Source: Coriolopsis trogii
Lineage: Eukaryota; Basidiomycota; Agaricomycetes; Polyporales; Polyporaceae
Direction of reading: 5' to 3'
Length of the DNA stretch: 64,000 bases
Assembly (NCBI GenBank): GCA_020543525.1
Contig: JAHYIO010000033.1
Coordinates: 682,001-746,000 of the forward strand
Position numbers and translations under genes: made by a program. The notes below the pieces were generated by a model. The model saw only the letters and a list, made by a program, of their open reading frames with translations. It searched no databases and was not told the origin of the DNA. This document shows positions 12,230 to 24,645 of this stretch, piece after piece. How positions within the stretch are numbered: position 1 is the stretch's first letter; every line of letters begins with the position of its first letter.

Positions 12230-13256
12230 GAGTTTGTTGTAGGTATGTATTGGGGTGGCTGTGGCGTATGGAGACCTTTCTCGTACTCTCTGGACAGTAA
12301 ACCTGGTGATGACCAGTGCGTGAGTGATGCGTCGATAACTTGAAGGTTTGTTCGGGGCCTTCCAGCAGCACAAGTACTTACTTCATTGGCGACTCTTGAA
12401 TGGACGTACATTCCAAATCAGAGCATACTAGGGGTTGAGTATAGCGTGCAGAGAGCAGTGGGTTGAGTAAAGCGGGTGAAAAATGGAAGATGACTAGGAC
12501 TGGCCATGGCGCAAGATGTCGGGCGTCTCTGTCCAAGGCCACGACTCGCAGGCGCTAACCAGGCTGCACTCCTTCCACCACTGCCAGCGCCACTACTATG
12601 ACGAGGACAAACACCTCCGACTTCATCTACCATATTAACTAAAATGATTTCATACGGTTTCTGCCGTCAGAGTATCTGTGAGTGTTATAGACTGGTATTG
12701 ACAGCCGTATTTTGCGGCATCGTGCTACCCACGCTTGGCTCTTACGTACGTCTTTTGCGACGCAACTGAGGTCTCTTATCTCTTGCAGAATGACGTGACG
12801 CCAGGCTCAGAAGACACGAGACCTGCGTTCCATGCATACGGGCGGTGTCATCTCCTTGAATATCATCACCACTTCTCCCTTCTGACAGCCGGCATGAGGT
12901 GCATGTGACAATGAGTGGAATATGCGCCCATAATTCTGTATGCACTCCAGGTAAGCTACCGTATACATCTACCACGAGTCACGAACCGCATGCTACTATG
13001 AAGGCTTACGAGCAAAATGTGCCGCCCCACGCGCTTGCTACTGCTCTCGCTCACTGTCTGCGATGGAAGAATGCTCGCCTGAGTTAACGATAAGAATGTC
13101 TCGGGCGGGCATCGTGTACTAGCGGTAACGTATTCTGCGAATTCTCAACTCGTGTAACAACCAGGCCTCCGATCTAACGACTAGTATAAAAACCCCGCTA
13201 CTACACCTCCAGGATCCCATGCTAGCGGTCCTGCGGACTCCGGCTTGAGTTTCAGC
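12230..13256. other. intergenic region
   Basis: About 1 kb without a supportable gene. It contains the lipase promoter at its right end and the F-box promoter at its left end. Confidence 0.5.
13185..13192 (+). promoter_or_regulatory. TATA box of the lipase gene
   Basis: TATAAAAA, 65 nt upstream of the downstream start codon at 13257. It is the clearest TATA element in the window and fits a strongly inducible secreted-enzyme gene. Confidence 0.65.
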
Positions 13257-14576
13257 ATGGTCCTCCGTCTCTCGTCTCTGTCCTTGTCGGCTTTTGCTGT
13301 CGGCCTTGCGGCTACCGCAGTGCTTGCGATACCCGCACCCCTTGTCTCGCAACACTCCGAATGGCGACGACAGAGCGAAGGCGGAATCATCCCGCTCACC
13401 CAGGACGAGGTCGCCTACTTCAAACCATACACCTATTACGCGGTCGCGGGCTACTGCACGCCTCCTGCAACCGGAAATTGGTCTTGCGGCCCACCCTGCG
13501 AGGCGAACCCATCGTTCATGCCAATCATGACTGGTGGCGACGGAAACGTGACCCAGTTTTGTGAGTGCTGGGACTCATGAAGTGGTCGTGTTAGAGGCTT
13601 CTCACGCGCATGTGGCCATAGGGTTCGTTGGATTCGATGTTGCCCGTGGTGAGGTGATTGTATCGCACCAGGGGACGAACGGGTCTAACTCGTAAGTATA
13701 AGCCTATTCACACACGCAAGGGGGGTTTCGCTGATACCGCAAACCCCAATTGATAGGATTCCGCCTTTGATCGATATAGACATCATCTTGAAGCCCTTGG
13801 ATGAGGCCCTCTTCCCTGGCCTCGGAGAGGCCACTGGTATACTAGCCCACGAAGGTTTTCAAGGCACTCAAGCGAGGTACGCATGACTCTTCAGAATGAG
13901 GTATATGAGCTCAAGATTCAACTTCCAGGTCCGCTCCCGGAGTGCTCGACGCTGTGAAGCATACGCTGAGCTTGTTCCAGGCTCGCAAAGTGACTGTCGT
14001 CGGGCACTCGCTAGGTGAGAAAATTTCGCGTGGCACCAGCGCATCCACTGCTCACGCGCATGTCCATCGTAGGTGCGGCAATTGCCCTCTTAGACGCCGT
14101 GTTCCTGCCTCTTCACTTGGGAGAGGACATCTCTGTCCGAGCGATCACATACGCCATGCCCCGAGTCCGTCTTCATCCGCAATGATAACTCATTTGTGCT
14201 GACGTCCCGTAGGTGGGGAACCAAGCGTTCGCGGACTACGTAGACAGCCATCGCGCCAAAACCTCCGTGACGCATATTGCCAACAAACTCGACCCCGTCG
14301 CGGACCTACCCCCGACTTGGCTCGGGTACAAGCAACCGAGCGGTGAGATCCACATCATGGAGAACGACGAGTGGGTCTATTGCCCAGGTACGTTTTTAGA
14401 TGTCGCGGCCGTGCCGCTCGTGCACCGGGAGGAGGCTGACAACATCGTTTGGCGGATGGACAGGCCAGGACAATCCGAGCGAGCAGTGCATCTCCGGTGC
14501 TGTGACGTTGACCCACCACAACGCCATGGACCATCCCGGACCTTTCGATGGCGTTTCCATGGTGTGCTATCTCTAG
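13257..14576 (+). CDS. secreted class-3 lipase (alpha/beta hydrolase)
   Basis: Seven exons (13257-13560, 13622-13691, 13757-13876, 13929-14014, 14073-14164, 14213-14387, 14464-14576) join in phase to 319 aa. Residues 1-24 are a signal peptide ending near VLAIPAP. The lipase-3 features appear in order: FVGFDVARGEVIVSHQGTN (the strand and oxyanion region), VTVVGHSLGGAAIAL with the nucleophile Ser192 in GHSLG, YAMPRVGNQAFADYV, then NKLDPVADLPP with the likely acid Asp251. Near the end, THHNAMDH gives the candidate His (300, 301 or 306). Paired Cys near residues 62-82 and 281-291 fit disulfides. It would hydrolyse extracellular acylglycerols or related esters. The donor after ATGCCCCGA is GTCCGT, which is weak but restores the conserved PRVGN. 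The last acceptor was chosen because it restores the GQDNPSEQC sequence. Confidence 0.9.
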
Positions 14577-15608
14577 AGGCTGCGCCATTCGGATAGTGCT
14601 GTCAATGAAGTGTTCATTGTCAAAGTAATTGTCCAGTCGTCCTCATGTTCAGACTCAGAATCACTATCGGGCTCCTGATCGTAAGACACCACTACGTCAA
14701 GATAGCTGCCGACTTCGACAACGATCACGTTCAAACCAGCGGACGCTTCGCTGAGCGATGGTCAGTGCAGGCCTCATGACGCCCCAGCGAGGAGTTACGA
14801 AGGTGAGATAACCGCAGGCAGGCAATCCTGAGCAAGGGTTGCCTTGCTTTATTGACCGAGACTGGACAAGTGGGTCGTTCTCATCTTGCCACCAGGCCCA
14901 CGGGCGACTACGTCGACGTCGATGACACGCTCTAGACGTCGAGCCCTGTGAGGCGCGATACTTGCACCGACCAGCCCAACTAATACAAGGAGAGCTTCAT
15001 GGATGCACTGACGTCACATACATCACTCAGTTCCTTCGCCCCTCGCCTCATACAGATCCTTGGCGCGTTCGCGTTGGGTGCCTGTACTCAACGCCGACTG
15101 CGGTTCACGTCTGGCCAGATCGCCGGGTCAACGGATCTGGCCCGCACGTATCACGGCATCGAAGGGTGAAGCGGTGTGCAGAAAGTAACTGGTCCAAACA
15201 TCCTGAGCGGAGACGTCGCCTTGATGTTTTGCATGTATCGCTGCCTACAGCCACCATAATCGACCACTGACTGATGGATTGTTCTACCATTTGTGTAGTC
15301 GGGACGACGGTGTTGCGTAGAAGACGAAAGGCCGTCTCGAATGAGCTCATACCGAAACGCGAGATGTCGTCAAAATTTGCTAGGTTTTCTTCAATACGTT
15401 GAAGTCCAATGGTAAAAATATATGCATGGCAATGATAGTACGCTACAAGTCACAATGTCCCAATTATGCAGCAATCCCCATACGTACGGGGATAAAGTAT
15501 AATAGAGTGTGGATATTATACGAAGACAACGCTCTAAAACCGGAAGCAAGGCGACTAGTTGGTTCTTGACCAAGGCGACTGAATATGCACCATGTGAATA
15601 CGCGAACT
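14577..15608. other. intergenic region
   Basis: About 1 kb between two convergent genes. Nothing coding is recognised on either strand. Confidence 0.45.
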
Positions 15609-16213
15609 TCACGAACGGTGGTATGAATGATGACTTACGGTGCCATTGGTGACATGGGCGGGCGGCGGTGAGGCAGGGGTATGTGGTGCGACGAATCCGC
15701 CAGGGCTAGGCGCACCCTGGGCTGTAGGTGGGGGAGGGCCATAACCGTTGTTCTCCTCGCCGTCGTAGCCCTTGGGTTTACCAGGGTACGGCGGGGGCGG
15801 GGCGTCATCTTGAGGCGGGGGTCCCAACGGTGGAGAATAGTAAGGCTGTGGCGGATGACTCGCCATGGGGTACGCTGAATAGGATCCTTGGTTCGGGTTC
15901 TGCGTGATGACCGTTCCTCGGCCATACCGTGGCAGGACAGTCAGGCCCCGTCTGCGGCGGCGGAACATGAGACTGAATATGATGAGGAATATGAGGGCGA
16001 TGCAGATAGCTGGTGATGTACATGCAGTGAGTCTGACTGCGCTGAATCGCTGGATTAGAACGCACCTATGATAATCCCCGCTATGACCCGTCCAGGAGTG
16101 CGACCATCGTTGTAATACGGATCTCCGTATTGAGCTGCTGCTAGAGCAGGCAGGGATAACAGAAGGATAGTGCGACACGGCGAAGGATGTGGTGTGGAGG
16201 TCGTGACGGTCAT
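15609..16213 (-). CDS. small single-pass membrane protein with Pro-rich tail, copy A
   Basis: Two exons (16213-16066, 16009-15609) give 182 aa. There is a signal peptide (LLLSLPALAAAQYGD), a short lumenal segment, one transmembrane helix (RVIAGIIIAICIALIFLIIF), a basic stop-transfer cluster (RRRRRG), then a cytosolic tail rich in Pro, Tyr and Gly ending near PSPGGFVAPHTPASPPP. The layout and the SPGGFVAP motif match the neighbouring gene at 16601-17184, which is transcribed away from it. A GTAAGT sits 27 nt before the stop, so the last residues may differ if a further intron is used. Function unknown; the form suggests a small adaptor or receptor at the plasma membrane. Confidence 0.7.
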
Positions 16214-16600
16214 GTCTTGTAGTGTGGGACTGAGGGTATGGAGAGAAGTGTGGGCCAAGCTACTGCGTTCATGGCTGACTTATGGATGGACGAGTCGGAC
16301 TGTCGGGGCGGAGAGAGATGGAGTCGTGGCTGCGGCTCGGCTCGGCTGGAACATCCGATGCGTGACATGCTGTGACCCCCTGTCACGATGACGAAGTGAC
16401 GTCAGAGCAGTCTCGCAAGGCGCTCGTGGCGAAACTTGACTTTGAACTGCGCCCCTGCTCTAGGTGCGGAAGCTGTAACACCAATCTGGCGACTCGTCAC
16501 TCATGCGACTTGGCTGTGGGGCTGCAATGGGGCGTCCATGTAGCATATAAGAGCCAGCATCTTGCGCACATCCTGTCTTCATTCCTTTGTTATCCCCATC
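16214..16600. promoter_or_regulatory. shared divergent promoter region
   Basis: 387 bp separates the start codons of the two paralogous membrane-protein genes. On the plus side CATATAAG at 16544-16551 is a TATA candidate 50 nt before the ATG at 16601. Common regulation of both genes is inferred from the shared spacer. Confidence 0.5.
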
Positions 16601-17184
16601 ATGTCTCTCCGCATCCTACCTTTTGCCCTGGTCGCCCTCTCCGTGACAGGCTCGGTCGCCGCACAAATCAGCAGAAGGCCCAGTAGAGGGCGGCGTCTTG
16701 TTGGAGGTGCCATAGCGGGCATTGTGATAGGTATGTCCATGTCTCCATTTCTACTCTTTTTCATGCGTTGACGTCGCTCTAGGCTCCGTTGTCTTAGTTC
16801 TGCTCCTCGCCCTCTGCTGTTGCCTCTGCCTTCGTCGCAGACGTAATAAGGGCGTCGTGACCGGCCCCGGAGGCGGATCCGGTGGTACAGGCGGATTCGG
16901 TAGGCTCGGTGGATTCGGTCGTCGCCCTAATGACTATGCCGCCGAACCCGGCTACCAGGAAGCTGGCTACGCTTCAGGTCCTCAAACTGGTCCGCAAGGA
17001 GCTTGGAACGGTACCGCTCAGCCTGTTCATCAAGGGCAGTACCAGCCTCCCGCCGGACCTCCGCCCAATGCTCCTCATCCTGGTGGATTTGTAGCGGTAT
17101 GTCTTGCTCTTCCCTGTTGTTAGGCCATGCACCAACTTACCCGATTACTAGCCTCCTTCAGCCGCACATGCCAAACCATACTAG
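16601..17184 (+). CDS. small single-pass membrane protein with Pro/Gly-rich tail, copy B
   Basis: Three exons (16601-16730, 16783-17096, 17152-17184) give 158 aa. It has a signal peptide (residues 1-21, ending SVAAQ), a basic spacer, a transmembrane helix (GGAIAGIVIGSVVLVLLLAL) followed by a cysteine cluster (CCCLCL), a possible palmitoylation site, and RRRRNKG as the cytosolic anchor. The tail has Gly-rich repeats (GGFGRLGGFGRR) and ends in APHPGGFVAPPSAAHAKPY. It is the divergent paralogue of 15609-16213. Function unknown. Confidence 0.75.
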
Positions 17185-17691
17185 TTCGCCCGTAGTGACG
17201 GTTCGGAAAATCATACATAACCACAATATCCCACTCCATTTCCGTACGACCGTTCCTGTGAAGGGTCGACATTGCCCTTGTTCTGTATCATTACGAACGG
17301 ACTTATATCCCTCCGACTAACTCTTGATGTATTCATATTCGATCCCATTCTCTCTTCCTCGCTCGCGTAGCCAATACAGATAGTGCTTACCTCGTCTGTT
17401 ATACCGTAATACCCTGATTTCGTGAATCGTTGTGAGATACTTCTCGTCTGCAATTCAAAGTTCCTCCACTTGGTGATACTGGAGCAGGCGCTGGTCCGAC
17501 TCCAGCTTTCTGATACCGGTCCATTGCAGGGTACATACGATGTCAGGGTCTTAAGTTTTAGTGTTCTCAGCAACATCCGGGGATCTTCGGCGCTAAGTGA
17601 TTGCCGTAATGCCTGTTGGAAGGCTGTTGGCGTCGCGTCTTAGTCTGTTCACCACCTTCCACTACTACCACCACTCGTCTTTGCTCCGCGC
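17185..17691. other. intergenic region
   Basis: About 0.5 kb holding the promoter of the next gene. No coding signal is seen. Confidence 0.5.
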
Positions 17692-20361
17692 ATGGCTCCG
17701 CGCAAAAAACCGAGAGATGACGCTGCTGCTGGGCCAAGCACTGAGGGACGCGTTGTGCGGCGCAGCAGAGGGAGTCTGCAAGAGCTGCCTGACTTCCCTC
17801 TCGAAATACAGCTAGAGGTGAGTCTGCGCCTGCCAGAGACCCCTACGATTTTACTGCTCGACATTCAATCCGCATATATGGATATATGTCTTTGTCTGTG
17901 CGCGAAACTCACTGCGTGGACGTGCTTTCTCTACCATGGGTGTCTTCACCGGGGTGATTGGGCAGTCGGATTACGTTACTTGCTTCAAGTTGGTACGCTA
18001 GACTCATGCACCTTCGCAGGTCTTCAGCAATCTCCATCCACGGGATCTCCTCAATCTAGCGCGGACGTGCAAGAAGTTTCGTGCCTTCTTCCTCCACCCA
18101 TCCAACGCGCAGCTTTGGAAGGCCGCGCGCAAGAGCGTCGGCGACCTACCGGAGCGGCCGCCGTTCCTCAGCGAACCGGCGTTTGTCAATCTCTTGTTCT
18201 TCTCCTCGTGTCACGTAAGTAATCTCTTCTCAGTTCACGTATGCACTCTCACAGATTGTCAGAATTGCGGCCGGTCGAACATCCGTAAAGTCATCTGGCC
18301 GTGGTTTGTCCGCTATTGTCCGAGCTGTCTGATTGAACTGTGTGTATTACCAGTCACCACGTTCACATTATACTGACCCGTGTCTCTCAGGTCATATACC
18401 TACAAGGACATCTTCCATAGATGTTACAAAGTTGATCCGCATCGCATCTATTATGATGGTTCTCTCTTCCCTCTCTTCGCAATCCATGAGGCTTCCACGT
18501 GCGTATTTTCAGCTCTGGTAGTGCTTGTCAATAACCTTCTACTGCAGGCGCACTCGCTTAGACCAGTCCCATCGAATACACCGAGGACATCTGGATGTGT
18601 TCCTTGACCGACTGCGAGAAGCCGGACCTCCATTGACCGATGCGGCACGAAAGCAAATCTTTGAAGAACAAAAGCAAGAGAAAGAAGCCCGGGAAAGGGT
18701 ATGTCCATTCACTTTCATAGATTTCAGATCTGCTGACTACATTTCTCATTTCGCAGTATGCGAGACAATGTAGCATTTGGCACGCCAGACAGGAGGATCT
18801 TAGAGATGTCGAACTGGAAACGAAACGAGAGCACCGGTTCACCGAGTGAGGCCTCTTCCACCATTTCGAGCAGATTGTGGTTCATGGCATATATTACAGG
18901 ATTGTAAGTCGGTTGCGAACCGCAGGTTGGGACAAGGAACTCGACTTTCTAGGGAATGGAGGCCTACGACTGCTAGCCAACCTCCCTGTTGTTAGGCAGT
19001 CCGCCAAGCTGACGCCGAAAAGTATGAATCGCATGATCAATTCCTGTATCGAAGCTAACGCAGTACTCTCCAGCGTGGGAGAAAGTTGTTGAGGCGGCGC
19101 ACACATTCCTCGAGGACACCCGTCGGCGACGACTTCGCGAAGAGCGCACGGCCGTATTGCAGTCTCGGTTCGACGACCTCAAGCGGTCGATCATTTCCCA
19201 CTACGTTCGCCTTCCGAGAACGGCCGAGATGGACTTCCGGCCTCTGCACGTCGACTTTGCCATGATGGACAGGTGCAAGGCCATTGCGGACGCTCCAAGC
19301 ACCGACACCGTCACTCGCGAGGACTTTGACGCGATCGTGCCCGAACTCGCGCTGACCTGGGAACAAGAGCGAAAGAACGAACTGAAGGAAGCCATCTGCA
19401 AAGTAATCGGGCCCACAGAAGACGTCGACCCGCTCGGCCTTGCCGTGGCCGTCTTTCCGTGCACCCGCTGCCCTCACGAGCCTCTGCCCAGACGACGCTC
19501 GTTCTTCCACTACCCTGCTGTCCTAGGCCACCCGTGCGCCCATTCCAAGGGCCCCTCGTTCAATCCGGACGTGTTCGGCCATGGGACGATGGACATCCAC
19601 GAGGAAAGGGACGTTTATGTAGCCACGGCCGTCCGACCGGAGGACCGGAGCCGTTCCTACTCGCCGGAGCACTTCCCGTTCTCGCTCGATGTCATGTGTA
19701 GACCCAGGGGGACAGTCTTTGAGGATATAATCAAGAGCGTGCAAGGTATCATCAAGGAGCTCGGGCTGGACCCGACGCGGGCGACGGTGGGGGACCTGCA
19801 GGGTTGCGACGCGAGGCTGCGGTGCAAGGATTGCTTGAAGTGGTCCCGAGGCGAATATGAGGACGGGGTGTACACTTGGGAAGCAGCGGTGCGTCGTCTA
19901 TGTCCGGCTCGGCAGGGGGCTCTCGTTTCCAAGTCCAGCATCGCTCACGCTCGTGCCCCCACCGTCTCGGCAGATTCAGCACGTGTGCACGACTGCGAGG
20001 TCTTTCAGTGGGGTTCTGCACAAGCAATGGACGCGCGTGGACGAGAAGGACATGCGCCTCGTGCGAGAGCTAGAGGCGGAGGCGCATACGACTGTCGCTT
20101 CTCTCACCACGCCTCATGCCGTTTGGGTGTGCTCGCGCTGTGTTGATTGGGACGGAGGGGAGGACGAGGTGGCTGCACATCTTCAGGATCAGTGAGTGGG
20201 TTCTGTCAGACGCACGGGGTCGTTTGTCGAGCTGATATTTGCTCTGTAGGCATGGCCTCACGTTTTCTGACCAGCATATCACGGACGGGACGATCTACCT
20301 TCATCAGAGCAAGGGTGTTCCTTTCTTGCGGCCTGCAGTCATCCTCCCCAAAGAAGGTTGA
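17692..20361 (+). CDS. F-box protein with zinc-ribbon-like module
   Basis: Ten exons (17692-17817, 18020-18214, 18263-18339, 18391-18498, 18548-18698, 18757-18845, 18900-19021, 19074-19888, 19974-20191, 20250-20361) join in phase to 670 aa. A basic N-terminus (MAPRKKPRD) precedes a canonical F-box (LQELPDFPLEIQLEVFSNL, then RDLLNLARTCKKFRAFF). Next come paired cysteines (CHNCGRSNIRKVIW, then RYCPSC) that look like a zinc ribbon. A charged coiled-coil-like segment (EEQKQEKEARER) and a long C-terminal region with further CxxC pairs (FPCTRC, RCKDC, VCSRC) follow. The likely role is an SCF ligase receptor. It is the only complete member of a three-copy family in this window; the copy at 22684-24645 is decayed and that at 38395-39720 lacks the F-box. 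Confidence 0.85.
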
Positions 20362-20565
20362 AAGCAGGACATCATCGGGTCGCCCTGTATCAATTGTACT
20401 TGCCGTCCTCGTCATTTGCTACTCTACAGCTAATATCGTACGCCAGTCTGGCGAGGATGTCTTACAATGCAACTTGGATCCCATCGCTAATTCGGTCTTC
20501 TCACACTTGATATGGTACACTCCTGCTCCGTCTGCGTGCAATTTCCGATGTCCGGCGTCGTGAAA

Positions 20566-21841
20566 TCAATCCTCTGCGATGTGCTCGAGCAACTCGCACA
20601 AGACCCGCCTCTGGATCTCGCTGATCTCCCCATTCTCACGCAGCTCCCGGAGCCAAGCGTCGCGCGAGTGCATGCGAGCGAAGACACGGAGGTACGTCAT
20701 ATCGACTATGCCGAACGAGGCGAACAGTTTGGTCAACCGGTTGGCGTCGCTCTGCGGGAGACCATACGTGGAGAGCAAGTCGGGAACTAACCCGGATGAC
20801 TCAGAGTCGGAGGTAGCCTGCACCGTTCGTATGTCATCCGAGGCGGAAGACGGGTTACGACGTGTGCCTGGGGTACTAGTGGACGTGAACGTTGGCCCTC
20901 TGATGGGCAATGTGCACGACTTGAGCATCGTCCTTGGGATGGATGGTCCGCTCGATGTAAGGCTCTGGCTCGACGTGGACGCTCGAGTAGACGAAGAGGT
21001 CGAGGACATCGTGCTGCTTTGTCTTCTGGTGGCGTGCGGTGCGCTCTGCTAGGGTGTGATGTTTCAGTTAGTTAAGGCGGTCGGCGACAACTCTGACAAG
21101 AAGGCGATAGATGCTGACCGTGATTTCAGGCGGCGAGCCGAGGGGTGTCGTGGCGTGGTGCCTATTCGGTTTCCCGCGAGTCGCGCGTGCAGGGAGTACC
21201 TTGCGCTCGAGCTTCTCTCGTGAGAGCTTAGACGGTAACTGGTATAGTCCCTAGGACAGTATCAGCTCATGCATGCTGGCGGAATGATGAATAGTCAACA
21301 GGTACACACGTCTGCAGAATCCTTGTGGCCGCGAGACGTATGTATTCTAAGCGCCTTCTTCAGGTAGAATGTGATAGGCCAGCCATCTTCGTAATTGTCT
21401 CGGACGAAAGGAAGACGCCGGAGAGCCTGGTGAGCAGACGATCAATGGTACCGAAGGTCTCGCGCACGCTAACAGGGCACGCACCTCCTCCTTGACTTCT
21501 TGCATGAGTGCAGGATCCTGTGACTTGTACCCGACGTTGGAATCGACTCCAAGCTCTCGCCACACCTCCCGTATGACACCCTGTATATGCGGCGAGATGA
21601 TACCTCAGACATGCGCTTTGAAAGCAAAGAGGAATCTGACGCTTACCAGGATGTTCTCGAACTCTTCGGTATGGTCTTGGAGGCCCATGGAGCTTTGAAG
21701 AGTGGGTACCTCGTATTTTTCACAACCGGGTCCAGCATCGTACATGATGTTGATGAGTGTAGCAGGAGTGGGTATGATGCCTGGCAGCGCTCACGTTAAT
21801 TCATTGACGACTAGGGAGTGGATCGTGATGTTACGGTGCAT
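20566..21841 (-). CDS. lineage-specific protein, copy 2 (SAM-like C-terminal domain)
   Basis: Six exons (21841-21835, 21780-21647, 21580-21485, 21426-21310, 21238-21200, 21048-20566) give 291 aa. The first coding exon is 7 nt (ATGCACC), as in copy 1 at 7014-8077. Conserved blocks are VWRELGVDSNVGYKSQD, RDNYEDGWPITFYLKKAL, a long Ser/Thr/Pro linker, and the C-terminal domain LPQSDANRLTKLFASFGIVD, TYLRVFARM, DAWLRELRENGEISE. Compared with copy 1 the C-terminal domain is about 75% identical by eye, while the linker is not alignable. The small fifth exon and its borders are the least certain part. Function unknown. Confidence 0.7.
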
Positions 21842-22683
21842 CGTTGATGTCGGCCGGCAGTGCTCCTTCTCCATGCTTGTGCCGTTGAAGCCGGGAGAAT
21901 GTGAGGTGACTCCTGTTAATTGCAACCTTTTTATACGCCTACCGCAGTACACCTTACATGTTGCATTTGGAACTATCAGAAGGACTAGATATGAGCCACA
22001 GACAGGCCCAGTGCGAAGATAGATGACTTGCCTCGAAACAGAAAAGAGAAATAGGTTGACTCAATGTCGATGTCCGAGTCATGACGGATCCCACTTTGCG
22101 ACTTTTGCTGAAGTTCACCAGACATCAATTGTGTCATCGTCGGCCTCATGTTCATCCAAATTGGCTAACATGTCATTTGATATCACTCTGTATATGTCAT
22201 GCTACCAGCCCTGAACTTCGAAGATAGCGCACGAGAGCTGCTGCGGTAGGAAGAATGGGACTCTCACGGCACCGCTGAGACATCGTATGTGCACGAGAGT
22301 CAAAGAAGTCGGCCTCGAATGGTGTTCAGAGGTTCGCAGATGATTCGACTTCGACGCAAGAGAATCATCTCATAGGTAGTCAATGAGTCATTTACCCTGC
22401 ATTGAACCTGCCCCACGGCTTCGGGATGAGCGTTGATTTAGCTGGGGGAGTAGAGGTGACGTACTCACAATCTAGAGGAACTGGACCTCTCAAAGAATAA
22501 TTCAGCAGGGTAAGGGGAAATCAAATGGGCGCTTGTCTGGATGAGTTGGTTGCACGGCCATCACCGACGCCGGCGCCAAACGCGTCGCGAGTCGCGTTCA
22601 AGTTCAAGTTCCTGCCCTGACGCCTACCACATCCATCACTACCTCCGGCGGTCCTCCGTTCTTCATTCACTCCCCTGCCACTC
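21842..22683. other. intergenic region
   Basis: About 0.84 kb between divergent genes. No coding exon is recognised. Confidence 0.5.
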
Positions 22684-24645
22684 ATGGCGCCGCGCAAGAA
22701 GCAGAAGGTTATTGAGAAACCCTTAGTGAACGATGAGGGAGGCGACTTGCAAAGGAAGAGGGGCAGTCTACAAGATCTGCCTGACTTTGCGGTCGAGATA
22801 CAACTCGAGGTAAGCTACATTTAACCTGACGACTCTCCGTCTCTTGCTCTTGCATCTCCCACGAGCCCCTGCTACTATGAGTTGCGGTTTCTCTACGAAA
22901 TATAAATAAACAAGGGCTATTAATATAACGTGTATGCATCTTGCACCACTTCGAACGCATTATAAGAGACGAGTTTACAGGTTTTTGGTAACCTGCACCC
23001 ACGAGACCTCCTCAATCTCGCCCGGACGTGCAAGAAGTTCCGCCCTTTTTCTCTTCACAGGTCCAACGATCGACTCTGGAAGCGGGCATGCGAAAACTTG
23101 GAGGGACTGCCTGACCGGCCGCCGTCCCTCAGTGTGCCTGCATTCGTAAACCTCTTGTTCTTCCCACAATGCACTGTGTGTCCATCAGCCTATCATTCTC
23201 TTATGTGTAATCTCATTTGAGAGATTTTCAAGGGCTGTGGACGCTCGAATATTCGCAAAGTCATCTGGGAATGGTCCGTATGATACTGCTCAGCTTGCCT
23301 AGCGACTCAGTGCGTCGAAGTTTATCTCCACATACGAACGTAAGGCCGGGGTTTTGATAGCAGACCACTAGGTCTTGTCCCCTCGACGAGGCACGCAAAG
23401 AGCTTTTTCGCACGATACGTCAGCCGCGTCTTTTCGCATGCGTTGAGGTGGTGCAATCCCGCTTCCTCGAGCTCAAGCGGGCCATCGAAGCGCACTACAT
23501 TCGTCTCCCCAGGACGCCCGATGTGGACTCCCACCCTCTGTACGTCGACTTTGCTATGATGAACCAGTGCAAGGCTCTAGCAGACTCTCCCGACTCCGAC
23601 GCTGTCACTCGGGAAGACTTCGACGCGATCCTATCAGAACTAGATACAGCTTGGAAAGACTCACGTAGACTTGAGCTGCTCAGTTTCATCCAGGGGTCTC
23701 TCGGGCCGATAGCCGCAGAGATCGATCCTCTCAGTCTTCTTCATTTGCACCAACTGCAACTGTTGGGACAAGGACCGTAGGACTCTGTTCTTCCACTACC
23801 CTGCCGTTCTTAGCCATCCATGTGGACGATGCTCGAGCTCTAACGAACACACACGCGACCCGTTCGAGTTCCCGCACCCGGGCGAAGGGGGCTGTAAGTA
23901 CGAGAAGGTGTATCGTGCAACAGCAGTTTCGAAGCATACCGACCCCAACAACAGAACCGGAGAAAACCGCTACCCCTTCTCGCTCGACAACATGCGCGGA
24001 AAACAAGATGTGGACAAGCATCAAGCCGCTGTTCTCTCCATGCGGAATATCGTCGAGGCGCTTGGTCTGGACCTCTCTCGTGCGACGATCGCGGACCTGC
24101 AAAAGTGCGAGGGTCGCGTGCGCTGCCGCCGGTGCTCAGAGGGGAACTCTGCCTCGTCGGGCAAGCCGGATGCGAAGTACAGGGCGTACACCTGGGGAGT
24201 CTTCTCGACCTATGGACTTGCGATACTTGGATACGATGCTCATGTCTTGCCGACAGCTCGCGCATACGTTGGAAGTGTGCCATAGGAAACCAAACTACAA
24301 GCACGTCCATTGGGCGCGCGTCGGCCCCTCGGACATGCCCCTCGTGAACAGCGGCGCACGCACAGTTCCACTCTGTGACTGACCCTCACACGTTTTGGGC
24401 GTGCGCGCTGTGCTCCGACTGGGATGCAGAGGAGGAAGAGATCGTCGCACACCTTGCGGACGAGTGAGTCATTGTCATTCCGAATGTTCTGCGGATTCTC
24501 CAACGAGGTGTACTCATACCTCTCGTCTTCCTCATGTGGCAGGCATGGACTTGTGTATTCTGAGGAGCTCGTCCAGAACGGGACGATCTATGTCCATCAG
24601 GGCAAGGGCAGTCCTATGGTCGTCCTACCTCGGGAATCTGTCTGA
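22684..24645 (+). pseudogene. decayed paralogue of the F-box/zinc-ribbon gene
   Basis: The 5' part is intact and parallel to 17692-20361: MAPRKKQK, LQDLPDFAVEIQLE, an intron, then NLHPRDLLNLARTCKKF and GCGRSNIRKVIWEW. An in-frame TGA at about 23281 then replaces an arginine of the intact gene. The next four exons (the YKDIF block, coiled-coil segment and IVSRL block) are missing; sequence resumes at about 23450 (VVQSRFLELKRAIEAHYIRLP). A frameshift near 23735 breaks the DPLSL...CTNCNC region, and another near 24345-24365 separates MPLVN from the HTFWACALCSDWD block. The terminal exon (GTIYVHQGKGSP) is still recognisable. One stop, one large deletion and two shifts make function very unlikely. 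Confidence 0.85.
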
